Origin: Blasia pusilla | Taxonomy: Eukaryota; Marchantiophyta; Marchantiopsida; Blasiales | DNA length: 64,000 bases | Assembly (NCBI GenBank): GCA_050084515.1 | Contig: CM114272.1 | Location: 21,762,001 to 21,826,000, forward strand | Direction of reading: 5' to 3' | Shown here: positions 48,218-60,194 of the stretch, in pieces | Layout: each line of letters begins with the position of its first letter | Numbering within the stretch: position 1 is the stretch's first letter | Position numbers and translations under genes: made by a program | The notes under the pieces: generated by a model | The model's input: only the letters and a program-made list of their open reading frames with translations | What the model was told of the DNA's origin: nothing | Databases searched by the model: none

Positions 48218-49400
48218 CTAACTCGAGCTCTGACTAGAGTTAACAAACTGAATATATACTCTTCCCGTCCATGGACTCACAGATTTAATGAATGAATCTA
48301 GGACCTCTCCTAATCCTGCACTAGTACTTGGGGAAGTTGAAGACAATGTCTGTTGGTTTATAGTCATATTCTCCCCCTCAACAGACAAGTTTAGAGATGG
48401 AATAGGCTCAGATGGAGCATACCATGACTTTAGCTCATCAAAGACAACATCCCAACTAATAATAAGTTGCTTAGAGGATGGAATGTAGCACTTATACCCC
48501 TTAGTTCCATCAGCATAGCCAATGAAGATACATCTTTCAGACTGGGGATCTAATTTCTGACGTCTCTCAGAAGGAACATGAGCATAACACATACAGCCAA
48601 ATACTTTTAAGAAAAAAAAATCAGGTTTACTTCCTATGAAGACTTCGAATGGAGTTTTATCATAAACTCTTGTTGTTGGAGTTCGGTTGATTAAGAAGAC
48701 TGCACATGCTAAAGCCTCTGCCCAATACACCTTAGGCATGTTCTTCTCATTCAGCATAGCTCGTGCCGCTTCAGCAATATGTCAATTTTTCCTCTCAGCC
48801 ACTCCATTTTGTTGTGGAGTGTAACGGAAAGTCACTTGACGTTGGATGTCATTTTGACGTAAATAGTCATCAAACTCTATGGAAAGATACTCTCCTCCTC
48901 CATCACACCGCAATTTCAATTGTGTTGTTTAGTCTGCTTCTCTACTAGAACTTTGGATGTTTGGAACACTAAGAATACTTCTGACTTGGCTTTCAAAAAG
49001 TATACCCATATATATCTAGAGAAGTCATCAATAAATGAAACAAAGTACTGGCAACCACTAAGGCTATATTGTGATGTTGTCCACACATCACTGTGGATCA
49101 ACTCAAATATCCTAGATGCTCTTCTATCTTGCTTTGGAAAAGAAAATCTAGCTTATTTTCCAAATTGGCAAGCAAAACATGCCTCTAACGTAGCAGGACT
49201 CGCTAATTTAGGAGTCCTATTACTATATTACATGATTAAAGACTTTGTAATCTTTGAAGATTCATATGTCCAATTCTATTCTGCCATACATTTAGATCTG
49301 TGACTTGTTGGCCGATTTGACCAAACATTGTTGTTTGAATCCTTGACATAGAAACATCTAATTTGAACATTCTGCCAGATCTAGTTCCTTTGGCTATCGT
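48218..49400 (-). pseudogene. Integrase of the nested copia, broken
   Basis: 49101-48916 carries the core start (HSDVWTTSQYSLSGCQYFVSFIDDFSRYIW). 48757-48218 carries the C-terminal part (MPKVYWAEALACAVFLINRT, KTPFEVFIGSKPD, RCIFIGYADGTKGYKCY). A stop and frame changes lie between them near 48760-48915. The HHCC-end region lies in 49101-49400 in a damaged frame. Confidence 0.85.
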
Positions 49401-49403
49401 AGT

Positions 49404-50726
49404 CTAGTCATCCATTCTTTCAATGAAACAATCATTTGCGTTAAATTTCACTTGATAACCTTTTTCTACTATCTGTCTTACAGAGATCATATTTCTTGTA
49501 ATGGTAGGAACATAGAGAACATTTCCAAGAGCACAAAGAGCATCTGATACTATTGGAACTTTATCGGTATGCGTGATATGATATTGAGTGTCATCTCTTT
49601 GTGAGCACAATTGCAGGATCTTTCACCGGCTCCAAACTACTGAACCATTTTGCTTGTGAGGTCATGTGATTTGATGCACCGTAGTCAATGTACCAATCTG
49701 CTGTCGAGTCTTTCTTGATCATTGCTCCCATATGATGAGTCATGACCTAGAGATGCTCCGTTTGTGAATGTTGATGTTTTGGGTACTACTCTTGGTGTTG
49801 TTGCTCTACATAGTTTTGTTTCTGTAAGGCTCTTGTTCTCATATCTGCCTTCTTCTTGAAGCAAAACTTTGCATAGTGACCCTTTATCCCACAGTAATTG
49901 CAAGATCTAGGGACCCTCTGCTGCAGACCTCGACCCCAACGGTTTCCACCATCACCACCATGTGATTGTGTCTGATATTGGTTCGTAATTGATTGAGTGA
50001 CGTTACATTGAGTGCCTCTTCCTCCATATGCTTGATATCCACCACGACCACGGAAGTTTCTGCCACGACCCATGCCTCTGTTTGATCCATAACCTGCAAA
50101 TAGCGCACTCTCTTGCAGACTAGACGAGCTACCGCTGCCTACTAGGCGCATCTCTTCACTGATCAACAAAAAAACTTACTCTTCAAAAGTTGGATACTTC
50201 TCTCTCACAGAGTTAAGGTCTCAAAGGACTTGTAATCCTTTGGAAGGCCTTAAAGAGTGAATAAGATCAAATCATCATCTTCTACTATCAATCCAATGCT
50301 ATTCAACTTATCAACAATATGTCTGATACTCAAAATATAATCATTGATGTTCTGCAATCCTTTCCTCACTTTGTTCAATTGATGTTTCAATTGAAACTTT
50401 TTGGCCTTTGTAGATGTCTGGAACAGCTTTTCCAATGCATCCCAGGCCTCCTTCAGAATATCAACATCTTGGATGTGACCTATCATTGGCGAATTGATCG
50501 TTATTGAAATGTAGTGGATTACTTGCCTTGCGCGTTTGTTCCAAGCGCGAACATCCAAGTTTTTTGAGTCACCTTCTAGCTTGGCCTCATCACCTGTGAC
50601 AAGCTCCCATAGTTCTTGACCCATGAGAAATTGTTTCATGCGAAACTTCGAGACATTGTAATTCTGCTTGTCTAGCTTCTCGCTTGTGATTGCTGTTGAG
50701 GAATACTCCATGATAAACGATTTCAC
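49404..50726 (-). pseudogene. Gag, zinc knuckle and protease region of the nested copia
   Basis: 50250-50726 is copia gag (EKLDKQNYNVSKFRMKQFL, WNKRARQVIHYISI, AWDALEKLF). 49786-50169 is Gly/Arg-rich and ends in an intact CCHC knuckle (CNYCGIKGHYAKFC). 49404-49610 and adjacent sequence cover the protease-side region (LCALGNVLYVPTITRNMISV). Frames are broken between the three parts. Confidence 0.9.
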
Positions 50727-51216
50727 TCACAAAAAATGTAATTTCAGATTTTCTACTGCTCCAATTGAAGCATAGAACACTCCTACACAGAAATCGACGT
50801 GAAATTTGCCAAAATTGATCAACTGTATGAAAGAACTAGTCGAAATTGGCCTGTAGAGAGCAAACTGCGCAACTTTTCTTCACTAATTGCACTTTCCTAC
50901 ATTAAAATTGCTGTTGTAGGAGCTTAGAGTGTCAGAATCGAGCGATTTTGGATACGTTGGAAAGCTCTCAACGAGATCTACAAGACCATAGGAACCAGCC
51001 TTTAGCATCTTTCTAGCCGAAGCGGACCTTGACGGCTGAATCAATCGGAAAAGCCCTAAAAAACGCCTCCAAAGTTTTATCACCATCAAAGCTCCACCTA
51101 AAATCTCCATCCACTAAGCTCTGAATAAAATTTCCTTCTCCCAAACTGAAATTGTGCCTTTTCTTACCTCTCTTCTTCCTTTAAACACCAAAAATTTCAA
51201 GTGATGTTCTCCTCTT

Positions 51217-51228
51217 GCTCTGATACCA
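51217..51228 (-). other. Primer-binding site of the nested copia
   Basis: TGGTATCAGAGC on the minus strand, directly abutting the 5' LTR: a perfect 12-base match to the initiator tRNA-Met primer type. Confidence 0.95.
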
Positions 51229-51540
51229 TGTGGAAAACTGCTAAACAAGCATAACTGGTGGAAAACCACTTTCACACACACACACCACCATGGAGAACAA
51301 AATTTGCAATGAGAGAATGAGTGGAGGCTGATCCTCTTCTCAATTATATAGGGTATGTATAAGCAACCCCAACCCTACCCTTAACCATAGTCTCGAGTTA
51401 GCCTAATTGTGATCAACTAACCCTAGTTAAGATAATCATGCTTAACTGACTAACCAAGATTAAGCTTCCCTACTTCGGATGAGTGCCAAATGTAGCAGTT
51501 CAGGTGTATAATGAGCTTGACTGTAACTCAATCTTCAATA
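51229..51540 (-). repeat. 5' LTR of the nested copia (312 bp)
   Basis: Minus strand runs TATTGAAGATTGAG... to ...TTTTCCACA. It matches 46277-46587 with modest divergence. Confidence 0.95.
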
Positions 51541-51545
51541 ATTCT

Positions 51546-51631
51546 CTCATTGCAAAATTTTTTTCTCCATGGTGGTGTGTGAGTGTCAGAGCCGTTTCCC
51601 ACCAATTATGCTTCTTTAGCAGTTTTCTATA
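51546..51631 (+). repeat. 3' LTR of the older copia, second part
   Basis: CTCATTGCAAAATTT... to ...AGCAGTTTTCTATA is the LTR end in plus orientation, displaced from its first part by the nested element. Confidence 0.85.
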
Positions 51632-52414
51632 AAATCTTAATGACATAATCTATTGATCTCACATGAAAGAAATTTCATATTTGAAAAATAGATACATGTT
51701 GCTCTTAGAGCATTTTCCATTCTTTAACCCCTAACACAAATAATAGTATAGATTGGGTGATAAGACTTATTCATTCTTCTTGAGCACATTCTCTTTCTTC
51801 TTCTTTATACAAGTTAGATAGTTTCTATTGTGTATGTGTTTATATCTTGCGAGGTTAGTAATTTTTACATATAGAAGTATTGAAAAGATTAGCAATGTTC
51901 TAGAATGAAACGGAAGAAGATTAAAATCTTGTATATTTAGTTTTGGATTTTAAATCATACAATACTAGTATTAGTCTAATAAGGAGCTCTAAGGAACTGT
52001 GCGATGCACGGACCCCTTCTTGATAGCTCATGTTTAACGTACATGTCCTAACCAATCTTTATACGACCTCCTTAAAATTACCAAAAGTATTTTTGAAAGA
52101 AGTCCAATGACACATGTCAGATAGAGGAGCAAGTATAGAACACTGCATCCTCCAATTAGTGTATAGATGAAATTTGACTTTAATGAAATTTTTTTCAATT
52201 CACAAAATCCTCCATTTATGGCACCTTTAAAATAAGAATTTTTTCTTAAAATCATAGCATGAATCCAACAATCAGCATAACATTTCCTTCTTTTGCTTAA
52301 TATTTCCTTTACTCATGAGACTTATGACAATTGTTGGCTTGCCACTTTATACCCTTGCATTACTGTTGCTTATATGTCTTTAAAAAAAAATTATCCCTGC
52401 TCCATCTAAACCAA

Positions 52415-52445
<31 letters not shown>

Positions 52446-54004
52446 ATACCCATCCTTCCATAATGAGCCATAATATGATATGGATGAATAACCTAAAATT
52501 TGATTAAGCCAATCATAATGTTGATATAACCTTAGATGTGAGAAAAACATAATTTCTTCTTGTATCAATAAATTTAAATATGATCTTAAGTAAAGATGAT
52601 AAATTTTGAAAATGAGATAAAAGCTTAAGGTTGTAAATATGGCATGTGCCAACATCATCATAATAAAGTAGAGACCTAGGTAAACCACAATGATTTTTTT
52701 TCAAGTAGCATAGAGATGAAATAATCATACTAGTGATGGAAGGAAGGCCTCAACACATGTGGATTAGATGATCATCACTTAATATGTCAAGCATTTTATA
52801 CAATGCTCATCAAATTCCAAAGATCCAAAGGAAAATAAAATAATCTCCAAAATGAAATGGAAATAGAGATATGATCTTAAGATTTCCCATCTTCTCGTTG
52901 TTACATGGCTCATTTTTATTCCTTACAAATTTACTTGTGGATCCATGTATAAAATTATAAGAAAAAAAACTCCTCATAAAGCTTTTGAATGATTATCTAC
53001 CTATCATAATGTTTCTAAAAGAGCTTTTTCAAGTGTATTTAGATAAATCACTAGGAGAGAAAGTTTGCTTTATTATGCAAAGAAATCCGTACTACTCTTA
53101 GATATATTTATGCTCATGTATTAATTTTTTGTTTACACTTTTCCATAATATTTCAAATACATACTTCCCATATATATAAAATGAATATATGCGCATAGAG
53201 GTGACAAATTTGCAATCAAGGTTATCATCAAAGATATATGTGCAATACATACTTGAAAAATAATTTCATTCGAATAGAGGAATTTTTTCTTACAACAACG
53301 AAATGATGAACGTATGAAATTTTCTATACCTTTATCCCACTAATAAAGATTAGATAACTAAACCCACAGTATATGAAGACATATTTCCTTTTTTTTCTAA
53401 AGGAAATATTGCAGTTGAGATTCTTCCAACCACAGTTATGGATGACTATCGTGAGCTCAAATTCGAACCAATATGTGCTCTCTAACATGGTGCCCCTAGA
53501 AGTGGTTATAAATTTGGATGTGTTTTTCCTGATTTTTTTAATAGAAAGTTTCTATCATGATCAATTTCTATTTAAATAATAGGAGGTGTCATGTAAGGGA
53601 TTTAATTTACGAGAACTACTCAATGCTAGCCCACTGTAAGTCTAGGCCACTCCTTGATATCTTAGTTAAAGAAATTTTAGTTTGGAGATGCATGCACCTT
53701 TAGCTTTTCAAATGACGATTTAGTATTGACTCATGAAGGAGGAATTTTTAACCTCTTTAGAAGGATATCAAATTTACATCAATTTTTTAAAATATTAAAT
53801 TACTATTATTATTTGAATTCCATACATGTGGATTGGATGATGGTTTATTGTACACCCGGACTTCTTCCTTATGAGGGAGATTGAGTAGCCCTACTAAAAT
53901 CCCCCCCAATCTCCCTTGATGAATTTTTAGGTGTTTGCTCAAAGAACTCACTACATTGAATAAGACATTCTCCACAAAGGATATCAATTTGTCCTACTAG
54001 CCAT
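51632..54004. other. AT-rich intergenic DNA
   Basis: No gene recognised. Contains an uninterrupted (AT)n tract at about 52421-52446. Confidence 0.55.
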
Positions 54005-54240
54005 GGAAATGTAAGGGGTTATGGGGAAGGGGTTGGACAATTTCCTCATTGATTGGGCTCATCTTCTCCACTTGAGAAATGGGTTGTCTTCAACTATTAT
54101 GTTGTTCAACTACCAAGCCAATGGGCTTCTAAGGTGGGTTGAGGTTTTGGGAGATGCTAGAGACCCTCTTATTGGTAGTCAATAATCTTTTAGGTTTCGT
54201 TGATTTTTTTTGTAGTTGTTGATGAGATTAGCTTATAGTG
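54005..54240. repeat. Dispersed repeat, copy 2
   Basis: Partner of 21315-21660. Frame-reading gives FLIDWAHLLHLRNGLSSTIM here against FLTDCAHHF-stop-SRNGLSLAT in the other copy, which suggests a shared decayed coding repeat of unknown family. Confidence 0.6.
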
Positions 54241-56965
54241 GGCTCCCCTTTTCTCTTTTCACCTGGCCGGATGTGGCCAAGGTGTTCTAGACTCTTTGAA
54301 TCACCCATGTATTTTTTATGGGTTCCCTTGTCTTTTTTAATTCAGGTCTTGTTTTCCTTGAATAATTACTTCTTGGAGGTACTAGCTTACATGTTGCAAT
54401 GTATGCTACCACATCCAAAAACATTATTTTAACCGATTTGAGTGTGGCATGAAAATTAAATGCCATTCTTAAATTGCAAGAAAATGAACATTATGTTAAA
54501 AATTCCAAAAAAATTAGGACTCTTTCTTGGTAGTGATGCAAAATTTTGAAAAATTAAATGTTTAGTAGACTTTTTGATAATTGGTGTTGAGAGTTAAAGA
54601 TTGTGAAATGGTTTAAGAGACTAAGAATGAAAATTTTCTTAAAAAAATCAATAAAACTATTCTAAATTTCCTAAAATTGAATGAAATTTAAAAAAATATT
54701 AATTTATAGTAGAACAAATTTTCGAAAACTAGTTAACTTGTTAGATTTAAAATATAACATCTTAAAAAAACTACAAGAAGAGTTCGTAGGAATCTTCGCT
54801 GAGCATAATGCCACGGGTCAAATTGAGAGCGCCGATGGACCCACCATCTCGTTTATTCACTCGGTACTCGACTTCAGCTCTTGGTAAGGTTGGTAGCGAC
54901 ACAGCAGCGAGGTATTTACTCCAAGATTCTGCCACGCCAAGTCCCACACTAGCTGCCACTATCCTCCTCCAGTTCTCCTGTCGAGTCGCCAGACTACGAA
55001 GTTAGTTACAGCAGTAGTAGGGAAGTTATCGGAGCGGAACAGAGGATTCCTGGTTCTCCGTGTTATCAGTGGGTAATAGGGGCTGCTACTGTCAGGGCTC
55101 GGGAGGAAGACCGAAGACATGCGTGTCACCGTACTGTAGATCCAACATTCCGTCAGTTTGCGCGGGGGCAGCTCCTTCCAACGTCCAACTGATCCATGAG
55201 CCAGCCACCGCTGTTCTGCTCAAGCCTAACTACTCTACTGTAGGCGGTTTTCTGAAGCCTCCATTTATTACCCCTCCTCGCCGCCGCCTCGGTCCCACCG
55301 ACCGACCGCAGACTCCTTGCTTACTGACCCGACTCCGTCTCAAAGCTGTCACTCGATTCACAGGAGTGGCCATCCAGTTCGCGCATGGGATATGATGTGC
55401 CTTGTTTTTATTGGTTGCTGATGCAAAACAAAGAGAAGTAGTATTCAATCCCACATCGAAGTGGGATTTGTAGTGTATCCCATTTGCACACTATGCCCAT
55501 GCTACAGGATTTTTCCCACGGAACGTACATTGCTGGTATCGGTCAAATCAGATTTCGAACCGGTTTTCAAATACCTTTCTCGGAGAAAACCCTAATGGAC
55601 CAGTTTGAAAACTCCTAATTTTTTGTACCGGTTTAATCTATATCATAATTTGTGAAGTGTTTTGACATGGCCACACATGACACGTGTCCCTATAAACCTT
55701 ACTTATAAGCACGGAGCGAGTATTCACAAAGACATATATATGCATGGGAGGGGGCATATGCACAAATGTTTTGACAAGCATTAACTAGTTCCTTGAAACT
55801 TGGATCTCCTCTATCATTGCTACAAAATGGAGTTTTAAGCATAAGGATTTGTAGATACAAGAGGAGTGGTTTCTTCAATTCATTACTCCCGAACTCGTCG
55901 AACTGCGTGGGGATGAATGTTTGTGTATCACTCGGGCCCTAAGTGGACCTTCAAGTTTTTGTTTTTGTTTTTTTGGTTTACTAGTTTTTTTTTATTACTG
56001 TGTGTGCACTTTTGTTAAATAGTACAGAATAGATTCGGGCAAAGTTCAACTTTTTTAATGTATTCATTTCTTATTATTTTATCTGTTATTTGAATATCCA
56101 ATTCTCATCTATTCATTTTAATAAAAAAATTTTCAATACTTCATCTCTAATTACAAATAAATTCCGACACTTTAGTTTCTTTATTTCATCCTACAATAAC
56201 CCTTCACTCTAAATGGATTAGCTTACTTTCTTTAATCTCCTACTTAATCTTTTAAGAAAATATAAATGTAATAAAAACACCCCAAACCCTCCCTTACATT
56301 GTTTACACCTTTCTTATTTTGGAAAAAAATCCCTTATACCCTATTCAAAATCCCACAATTTCTAAAATTTTGAAGAGGAAAGGTCCTCTCCACTTCTTTA
56401 AATACCCTCGTAATGACTTCCACTTTTTCTAGTTATATATGAATTTGTTTATGGAAATCTATATAATTAGAAGAGGATGGATTTTGAGGACCCCTTCCTC
56501 CGGCGTCGACACGTGTACAGTTTGTTCTCCTCGTCTGATGACATGTGTACCAAAAATTGAAGTAACATAACATAAGAGCTAAGCTAACATTATGAATAAA
56601 TTAACGAGATGCTTTTCATCACGTATGGTTTTTATCGCGTGCATGGCACGTGCCTTATGCTAATATGTATTTATTGTATATTAGTTGTAAAGATTTAGTT
56701 GGGAATTTAGAAGTCGGGAATATGTGTCATTCAATCAGATCATCATCATGAGGAGGCACCTTTTGTAAAAAGAGTTTATTTATTTAAATTTTATATAAAT
56801 ATAATACCCTATCTTTTAGCTTTAAATCCCTTGTCCAAATAAAAAAGTATGTAAGTAAATTTCTATTAAGAATCCAAGAGAAATCCATCATGTACATAGG
56901 AAAAAGACATAATGAATTTTGAGGGTTCAAAATGCAAGGACCAAATGCTAGTACAACATGATTTA
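54241..56965. other. Unassigned; GC pocket at 54780-55400 in AT-rich DNA
   Basis: Mostly AT-rich and without features. 54780-55400 is GC-balanced and complex, with open frames on both strands (plus 55060-55395, minus 54771-54959) that I do not recognise. It could be a gene fragment, an isolated exon or captured DNA. Confidence 0.35.
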
Positions 56966-57630
56966 TGTCGTGTGCATACACATCGCTACACAACATACAT
57001 CGCTGTCATCGAACCCACACACAAACACACATGATCCCATGCTAACTCATGGCATCCATACATAGAGGTGAGAAGTACCAAAATATCTCCAATTAAAGTA
57101 AGATCCAATCTGTCTCTACACCATCTCACACCATAGCTCTCAAAGGTGTGCACTCTCTCTCATGTCAAACCAAACCCACTCTCCTAATGAGAGACTTGGA
57201 TTACACTCACAAGGCAAGGGACCATAGCTCCGCCGCCTCATGCCAAGAGGTTCAACAAAGAGAAAATGAGTTCTCAAGCTCCCTCTCTTGGAGGTATACC
57301 CCCTTCCCTCTCCCAAGCCCTCTCAACGGTAACCTATGCTCGCAGGTCACCTCCTTGGCTCTTGACATGCTGTAGCGAGTCAAGGGCCACTTCCCAAAGT
57401 GAAAATTCAACTATCCCCCAACATGGAAACTTACCCAAAATAGTAAGTTTCTCTATATGGCTCCAAATGAGCCGAAATGAAGGGAAACATGCTCTCTCAA
57501 GTTTCCCGAGGAACCTGCTCTTTCAGGTTTCCCGGGGCCTCACCAGGTCATCCTCAACCTCCTGGTCATGTCCTCCACTACTCGTGAAGACGCTATGCTA
57601 GATCCCATCGATCTAGCATAGCGTCTGACA
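56966..57630 (-). repeat. 3' LTR of the methyltransferase element (665 bp)
   Basis: Minus strand begins TGTCAGACGC and ends GCACACGACA (TG...CA). TAAAT follows as the possible target duplication. Its last ~130 bp recur at 57633-57762. Confidence 0.75.
57588..57626. repeat. 17-bp perfect palindrome at the LTR start
   Basis: AGACGCTATGCTAGATC (57588-57604) and its exact complement (57610-57626) enclose CCATC. It lies 4 bp from the LTR terminus, so the element's U3 begins with a stable hairpin. Confidence 0.9.
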
Positions 57631-57632
57631 GT

Positions 57633-57762
57633 TGTCGTACACATACACATCGCTAGACAACATACATCGCTGTCATCGAACAGACACACAAACACACACG
57701 ATCCCATGCTAACTCATGGCATCCATACATAGAGGCGAGAAGTACCAAAATATCTCCAATCA
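57633..57762 (-). repeat. Partial second LTR abutting the full one
   Basis: Matches 56966-57097 (LTR end) with a few differences. Separated from the full LTR by two bases, giving CA-AC-TG on the minus strand, the form of a two-LTR junction. The LTR's first ~530 bp are missing in this copy. Confidence 0.8.
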
Positions 57763-57929
57763 GCCCCCTAGCTGGTGGTTAGGTCCCTCTAACTCCAGAT
57801 AGCCCTCTATCTCTACCTACCACGACATACATCTCTAGGACGCTAAGAGCAGAAAGGTCGGGTGCTGATGTGGCCCCATCGTTAGTCACCTTCATGTCAT
57901 CCATGTCACAGAAAAAGTCGGGATCGAAA

Positions 57930-58112
57930 CCTACCTAGTATCTCCTCTATGTACATCTGGGACACATCCATCATCCCCGAGGAACCCTAGTGAGAGATGG
58001 CGTCAGACATGCCATATGCCAACCTCTCAAACATCCATCACAGACTAGCATCGTGGCCGCACCAAGGGCAGAACCACACAACATACAACGCAAGCCTGCA
58101 TGAACTACTGCT
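57930..58112 (-). pseudogene. PHD finger at the integrase C-terminus
   Basis: Reads RCMLCGSALGAATMLVCDGC, then RGWHMACLTPSL, then after one TGA stop WMCPRC: the full C4-H-C3 ligand set with the usual W-x-C-P-x-C ending. PHD fingers read histone H3 tails, so this probably guided integration as chromodomains do in chromoviruses (inference). It is in frame with the upstream integrase tail (57971-58492). A single stop falls inside the finger. Confidence 0.9.
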
Positions 58113-59150
58113 AGGCTCGGATCTACTGTACCATCAATGTTAGGAAGATGGCATGGCGCACAATTACGCACATGGTCCTTCCATGCCATACCATCACGTC
58201 CCTCCACCAAGAGAACACTGGATGGCAAAATGTCATCCACTCTCAAGATAGTGCGCCCTGCAGTCACATCCAACGTCGTCGGTGGTGTTTGCTCCAAGTA
58301 GACATAATCTCCCTCATGAAACCTTCGGATAGTTGGTCGATAATCACCATCTCGAATAGTCGCATACCTCAACGTATCTCGATGCTGCGCAATCACCAAG
58401 TTCTCGAACGCCATGGGCATCACTCTCCGGAACAACTCAGCCCTCAGAGAACATGCGCGCATCCATACATCTGGGTCATCAAGGTCCTGCACCTCACCAA
58501 CATCTCAACAAATAGCCATAGGTAAATCTGGCTCTCGGCCATAAAGTAGCAAATACGGTGAAAAAGACGCTAAGGATGCCTGCTTGCTGAATCTGTATCC
58601 CATTGCCAACCATGGCAACTAGAGGTCCCAATCTCCTAGGTGACCTCTCTGCAAGCCATGCTTGCGGAAACCCCTCTTCACCACATGCACAACTCTCTTT
58701 GCTAATCCATCCGCCTCGGGATGATCTCGCAAAGTCGTGCGGTGGTCGATCAACGCCTGATCACACAAGGTTTGGAACTCACCGCGAAATCGGTACCCTG
58801 GTCTGTCAACACCTCAGCCGGTGCGCCATAATGACTCAACACTCTTTCAAGGAAGGCATAAGCTACTCCCTCACTCGCTTTGTCAGGCAATGCAACCAAC
58901 TCGATCCACTTCGAGAAGTGCTCAACCATCACCAACACATAACGACTGTGACGCTCCGTCAAAGGCAAAGGTCCTGCAAAATCCAAACTCCATCTATACC
59001 CTAAGCCCATGATCTGTAATGGATGCAACTGTGGAGTCGGAGCATTGAACGATGCTCGGACCCGATCACACACCATGCACCTGGCAACAAACTGTTGAAC
59101 GTCAGTCTGCATGCCTCGCCATCAATACTGAATCTAGAGCAAGTTGTACG
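58113..59150 (-). pseudogene. Integrase of the methyltransferase element
   Basis: 59112-58750 has the zinc-binding end (FVARCMVCDRVR), then SLDFAGPLPLTERHSRYVLV (first Asp) and LTDQGTDF (second Asp). The Glu follows in another frame as HPEADGLAKR near 58700. 58492-58113 is the C-terminal domain (FHEGDYVYLEQTPPTTLDVT) leading into the PHD finger. Frameshifts near 58750 and 58500 break it. Confidence 0.9.
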
Positions 59151-59699
59151 TCTGCTTCAACCCAAAGTGATCCAACTCCTCGTGGGCATGCTGCACTAGT
59201 CGTGTTCTCTACGAAGGATGCGGCACTACGCGTACTCTGCCATCCTGCTAAACCCTCAAAACATGTGTCCCCTCCCAACGGAACCGTTTGGCCCGCTGTA
59301 GGATCCGATCCCGCTCTCTAGCACCCACGGTGCTCGCAACGCTGCCAATACGAAGGTTCTCCAAGACTACTCCATCATCATGAATATCTCGGCCACTTGT
59401 CGTTCCCTCACTCGTCTTGGGATCCAAGGACTCTCCACTAGACCTCGCCATCAAAGTCTACACACTCTGGCTCTCCATAGCCAACATGCCTAAATAGGCT
59501 GACGCGTGCCATCCTAACACTGACTCCTCATCACTCTCTCCATGCCATCGAGCTCCAGTCGCATCTCGCAAACTCGATCATGGGTTACGACTCAACCCAT
59601 CTGCATCCTAGTTGAGCGTCCCAGGTCTATGTACCATGTGAAAATGATACTCCTGCAACAACAAAGCCCATCTCGCAAGCTTCCCTGTAAGCTTGTCGG

Positions 59700-59960
59700 A
59701 CTCCATCAATCACTTCAATGGTTGATGATCAGTGATGATGGTAAAGGGATTTCCGAATAAGTAACATCTGAAATGAGCGACAACCCACACGGCAGCCAAG
59801 CACTCACCCTCATAAGAGTTGTACTTTGCCTCTGCAGCGTTGTTCAAGCGGATGGCGTAAGCCACCATGAACTCTCTATTCTCATCATCATGTTGGGTGA
59901 GCACCGCTCCAAGCCCCAACATGCTCCAATCTGTGTGTAACTAGAAAGGACGCCCTCTGA
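59700..59960 (-). pseudogene. RNase H domain of the methyltransferase element
   Basis: Reads MLGLGAVLTQHDDENREFMV, YNSYEGECLAAVWVV and FTIITDHQPLK: the gypsy RNase H motifs in order. A stop lies between this and the RT, and frames are lost downstream at 59150-59700. Confidence 0.9.
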
Positions 59961-60194
59961 TCGGTCTCCTCAAGATGGGCGCGGACGTCAACTTGTCCTT
60001 GAGCAACTGAAATGCTTGCTCCTGCTCATCCCCAAGTGCCACTCGTGATCCACCTTGGTCAACAAGGTTAGCGGCTTCGCAATTGAAGTGAATCCCTTGA
60101 CGTACCGCCAATAGAAGTTCGCCAATCCCATGAATATAGAAACATGGCTCACATTTGTAGGGCGTGGAATGCGTGAGATAGCCTCTACCTTCGT

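Larger units (their letters stand above)
46277..51540 (-). mobile_element. Ty1/copia element, nearly complete, nested
   Basis: 5264-bp minus-strand copia. LTRs are at 46277-46587 (3') and 51229-51540 (5'). A perfect TGGTATCAGAGC primer site abuts the 5' LTR, and a GAGGGGGAG polypurine tract abuts the 3' LTR. Target duplication ATTCT occurs at 46272-46276 and 51541-51545. The target is the 3' LTR of the older plus-strand copia. The full gag-pol order is present with only a few stops and shifts. Confidence 0.95.
42561..51631 (+). mobile_element. Ty1/copia element, 5'-truncated, split by a second copia
   Basis: Plus-strand copia remnant. Homology to the neighbouring copia begins inside gag at about 42561, so the 5' LTR and most of gag are gone. 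Coding remains to 46049. The 3' LTR starts TATTGAAGACTGAG at 46050, is interrupted at 46276 by the minus-strand copia, and resumes at 51546 (after the second target copy) to end near 51631. Stops and frameshifts are dense. It must be older than the element inserted into it. Confidence 0.9.

Noticed and set aside
57098-57601. Plus-strand frames at 57148-57601 as a gene
   Set aside because: They lie inside the LTR of the methyltransferase element, read from the opposite strand.
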